Source: JBDSTZ01 sp039927975 (GTDB taxonomy: Bacteria; Pseudomonadota; Gammaproteobacteria; Burkholderiales; Burkholderiaceae_D). Taken from it: a stretch of DNA of 8,106 nt. The stretch covers positions 1-8,106 of the forward strand of contig JBDSTZ010000494.1 in the NCBI GenBank assembly GCA_039927975.1, in the 5' to 3' direction. The stretch's first letter is position 1, and every line of letters starts with the position of its first letter. Positions 6,970-8,106 of the stretch are shown in pieces. Both the position numbers and the translations under genes were made by a program. The notes below the pieces were generated by a model. The model was not told the origin of the DNA and made no database searches. It saw only the letters and a list, made by a program, of their open reading frames with translations.

Positions 6970-7758
6970 TCAGTTGACCGCGCTCGCCTCGATGCGGGCC
7001 TGGGCCTGGCGCAGCCGTTCGCGGCTGTTCGACAGGTGGGTGCGCATGGCCGCGCGCGCCGCTTCCGGGTCCTGGCGCAGGATGGCGTTGTAAATATCCT
7101 CGTGCTCGCGCTGCACGCGGTCGAGGTATTCGGCCGGCTTGTCGCGCGCCAGGTCGGGCATGTTGACGCGCGCGCGCGGGATGATGGTATTGCCCAGGTG
7201 GCCAAGAATTTCGACGAAATAGCGGTTGCCGGTCGCCTGCGCGATCACCAGGTGAAACCGCACGTCGGCCTCGACCGAGGCGCGGCCTTGCAGCAGGCTG
7301 GCCTGCATATCGGCCAGCGCTTGGCCCATATCGGCCAGCTGCTGCTCGCTGCGGCGCGCGGCGGCCAGCCAGGCCGCCTCGGTCTCCATGCTGATGCGCA
7401 GTTCGAGAATCGCCAGCACGTCGCGCAGGGTGATGATGCTGTCGGCCCCCAGCGCCAGGCTGGTCTGGGCGCGCGCCAGCACGAAGGTGCCGATGCCGTG
7501 GCGGGTCTCCACCAGGCCGGCCGCCTGCAGGTGGGAAATCGCCTCGCGCACCACGGTGCGGCTGACCCCGTGCTGGGCCATGATGGCCGATTCGGTGGGC
7601 AATTTGTCGCCCGGCTTGAGCTGGCTGCTGGCGATGCGGTGGCTGATTTCCTCGACCACCCCTTGCGCCAGGTTACGGTGCTTCTTGCGCGGGCTGGCGG
7701 GGTGCAGCGACGGGCTGGTCGTCTTCATGTTGGGCTGGGGGCTGAGGGTGGATGACAT
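6970..7758 (-). CDS. GntR-family transcriptional regulator, FadR subfamily (FCD domain)
   Basis: A 262-residue DNA-binding regulator. Residues 1-27 are a low-complexity, basic leader. The winged helix-turn-helix spans about 28-95 (LAQGVVEEI, LKPGDKLPTES, GVSRTVVREAISHLQAAGL, HGIGTFVL). The all-alpha FCD effector domain follows, with the usual metal-ligand set Asp165, His169, His219 and His241. Members next to aldarate or uronate genes usually repress them and release DNA on binding a pathway acid. The inducer here, perhaps an aldarate or keto-deoxyglucarate, is inferred from the neighbours. The start is uncertain: ATG 7770 has no usable ribosome binding site; ATG 7758 has GGA 12 bases upstream but directly abuts a TATAAT; ATG 7728 would keep the whole HTH and lies downstream of that -10. 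It is separated from kdgD by 184 bases and shares an 11-bp element with the kdgD promoter, suggesting autoregulation plus control of the operon. Confidence 0.9.
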   Translation of the reverse strand: MSSTLSPQPNMKTTSPSLHPASPRKKHRNLAQGVVEEISHRIASSQLKPGDKLPTESAIMAQHGVSRTVVREAISHLQAAGLVETRHGIGTFVLARAQTSLALGADSIITLRDVLAILELRISMETEAAWLAAARRSEQQLADMGQALADMQASLLQGRASVEADVRFHLVIAQATGNRYFVEILGHLGNTIIPRARVNMPDLARDKPAEYLDRVQREHEDIYNAILRQDPEAARAAMRTHLSNSRERLRQAQARIEASAVN

Positions 7759-7787
7759 ATTATAACGCATTCCGAAAGTTGTACGAT
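7759..7787 (-). promoter_or_regulatory. Regulator promoter with -10 abutting the annotated start
   Basis: A consensus TATAAT (7764-7759, minus strand) lies immediately before ATG 7758. Seventeen bases upstream the -35 position reads ATCGTA, a poor match that falls within the shared AGTTGTACGAT element. A start near 7752 would make translation begin at ATG 7728 on a short leader without a Shine-Dalgarno. Alternatively the real promoter lies further upstream. Confidence 0.4.
7777..7787 (+). promoter_or_regulatory. Candidate GntR operator upstream of the regulator gene
   Basis: AGTTGTACGAT on the plus strand is the exact counterpart of the element at 6834-6844 in the kdgD promoter, in the opposite orientation relative to transcription. 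Here it covers the -35 position of the putative regulator promoter, which suits autorepression. Confidence 0.5.
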
Positions 7788-7815
7788 GTCTTATCTGATG
7801 GCAGCGTTTTTTCTA

Positions 7816-7845
7816 GGAAATATTTCCATGTTTCGATTGCGAAAC
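7816..7845. repeat. Two adjacent small palindromes in the divergent intergenic region
   Basis: GGAAATATTTCC (7816-7827) is a perfect 12-bp palindrome. Two bases later GTTTCG (7830-7835) and CGAAAC (7840-7845) form a 6-bp inverted repeat around ATTG. They lie between the minus-strand regulator and the plus-strand kinase-like gene, where regulatory sites are expected. No binding protein can be named. Confidence 0.45.
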
Positions 7846-7933
7846 CCGGCAAACTTGCCTAGATCGCATAGAATGCGGTGACACGCCACGCGGCGCCCGC
7901 GCGAGCGGTCCGCCGTCATGCTTTGACCTTACG

Positions 7934-8106
7934 ATGACCAAACAATTACACGCTCAAGCGAACGCCCTGCTGTACAAAGCCCTCGACCTGCCCGCCGACG
8001 CGCGCCAGTCCTTCATTGCCGACGCCTGCTCGGGCGCCCCGGCGCTGCACGAGATGGTCGCCACGCTGCTCGGGCGCATCAACGAACTCGATGAATTTCT
8101 CGCCTC
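7934..8106 (+). CDS. Probable N-terminus of a Ser/Thr protein kinase (3' end outside window)
   Basis: The first 57 codons from ATG 7934 are open to the window end. The sequence MTKQLHAQANALLYKALDL, then PADARQSFIADACSG and LHEMVATLLGRI, resembles the helical leader that precedes the catalytic domain in many proteobacterial Ser/Thr kinases with TPR or WD40 C-termini (typically ALDLP..ER..FL...C.....L...V..LL). The kinase domain itself lies outside the window, so the call rests on this leader alone. Codon use is typical of the window (GC-rich wobble positions), supporting a real gene. No good Shine-Dalgarno precedes the ATG; the next ATG upstream (7918) is out of frame. The gene diverges from the sugar-acid locus and is probably functionally unrelated. 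A weak -10 candidate, TAGAAT at 7869-7874, lacks a good -35. Confidence 0.5.
   Translation, partial: MTKQLHAQANALLYKALDLPADARQSFIADACSGAPALHEMVATLLGRINELDEFLA

Noticed and set aside
7036..7755. A 239-codon plus-strand frame opposite the regulator gene.
   Set aside because: Antisense shadow of a regulator with an intact HTH and FCD metal ligands; it has no domain of its own.
1..8106. Search for CRISPR arrays, tRNA or rRNA genes, insertion sequences, attachment sites and phage genes.
   Set aside because: I saw no regularly spaced direct repeats, no tRNA-like cloverleaf, no transposase or integrase motif and no terminal repeats with target duplications. The locus looks like ordinary chromosomal metabolism.

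Overview
The window is GC-rich, densely coding DNA from a Gram-negative proteobacterium. Gene content and protein style (ExuT-like transporter, KdgD, ketoglutarate semialdehyde dehydrogenase, SMP-30 lactonase, FadR-type regulator) suggest a betaproteobacterium, perhaps Oxalobacteraceae such as Massilia, Duganella or Janthinobacterium. The genus is inferred from general resemblance only; no marker gene is present.

The core (about 1746-7790) is a sugar-acid catabolic locus, all on the minus strand. Reading in the direction of transcription it holds: a GntR/FadR-family regulator (6970-7758), 5-dehydro-4-deoxyglucarate dehydratase kdgD (5874-6785), an alpha-ketoglutaric semialdehyde dehydrogenase (4122-5711), an ACS-family hexuronate/aldarate MFS transporter (2676-4034) and an SMP-30/gluconolactonase-family lactonase (1799-2683), closed by a strong intrinsic terminator (1746-1782). 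Together they would import a uronate or aldarate, open an aldarolactone, and take 5-keto-4-deoxyglucarate through 2,5-dioxopentanoate to 2-oxoglutarate for the TCA cycle. Two enzymes needed for a complete oxidative hexuronate route, uronate dehydrogenase and glucarate/galactarate dehydratase, are not in the window. An 11-bp sequence, AGTTGTACGAT, occurs once in the kdgD promoter (over the -10) and once in the regulator promoter (over the -35 region), in opposite orientations. It is the best candidate for the regulator's operator.

Downstream, also on the minus strand, lie two tandem paralogous genes for exported proteins of a family I do not recognise. They have their own extended -10 promoter (1612-1639). 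The first (706-1545) is intact. The second (709 to the window edge) overlaps it by four bases and carries a one-base frameshift. The frameshift lies inside a perfect 15-bp inverted repeat, and restoring the missing base would introduce a bulge in that repeat.

At the right edge, after a 175-bp divergent intergenic region with two small palindromes, a plus-strand gene begins at 7934. Its N-terminus resembles the leader region of Ser/Thr protein kinases, and the gene is cut by the window end. No gene-free stretch exceeds 300 bases.
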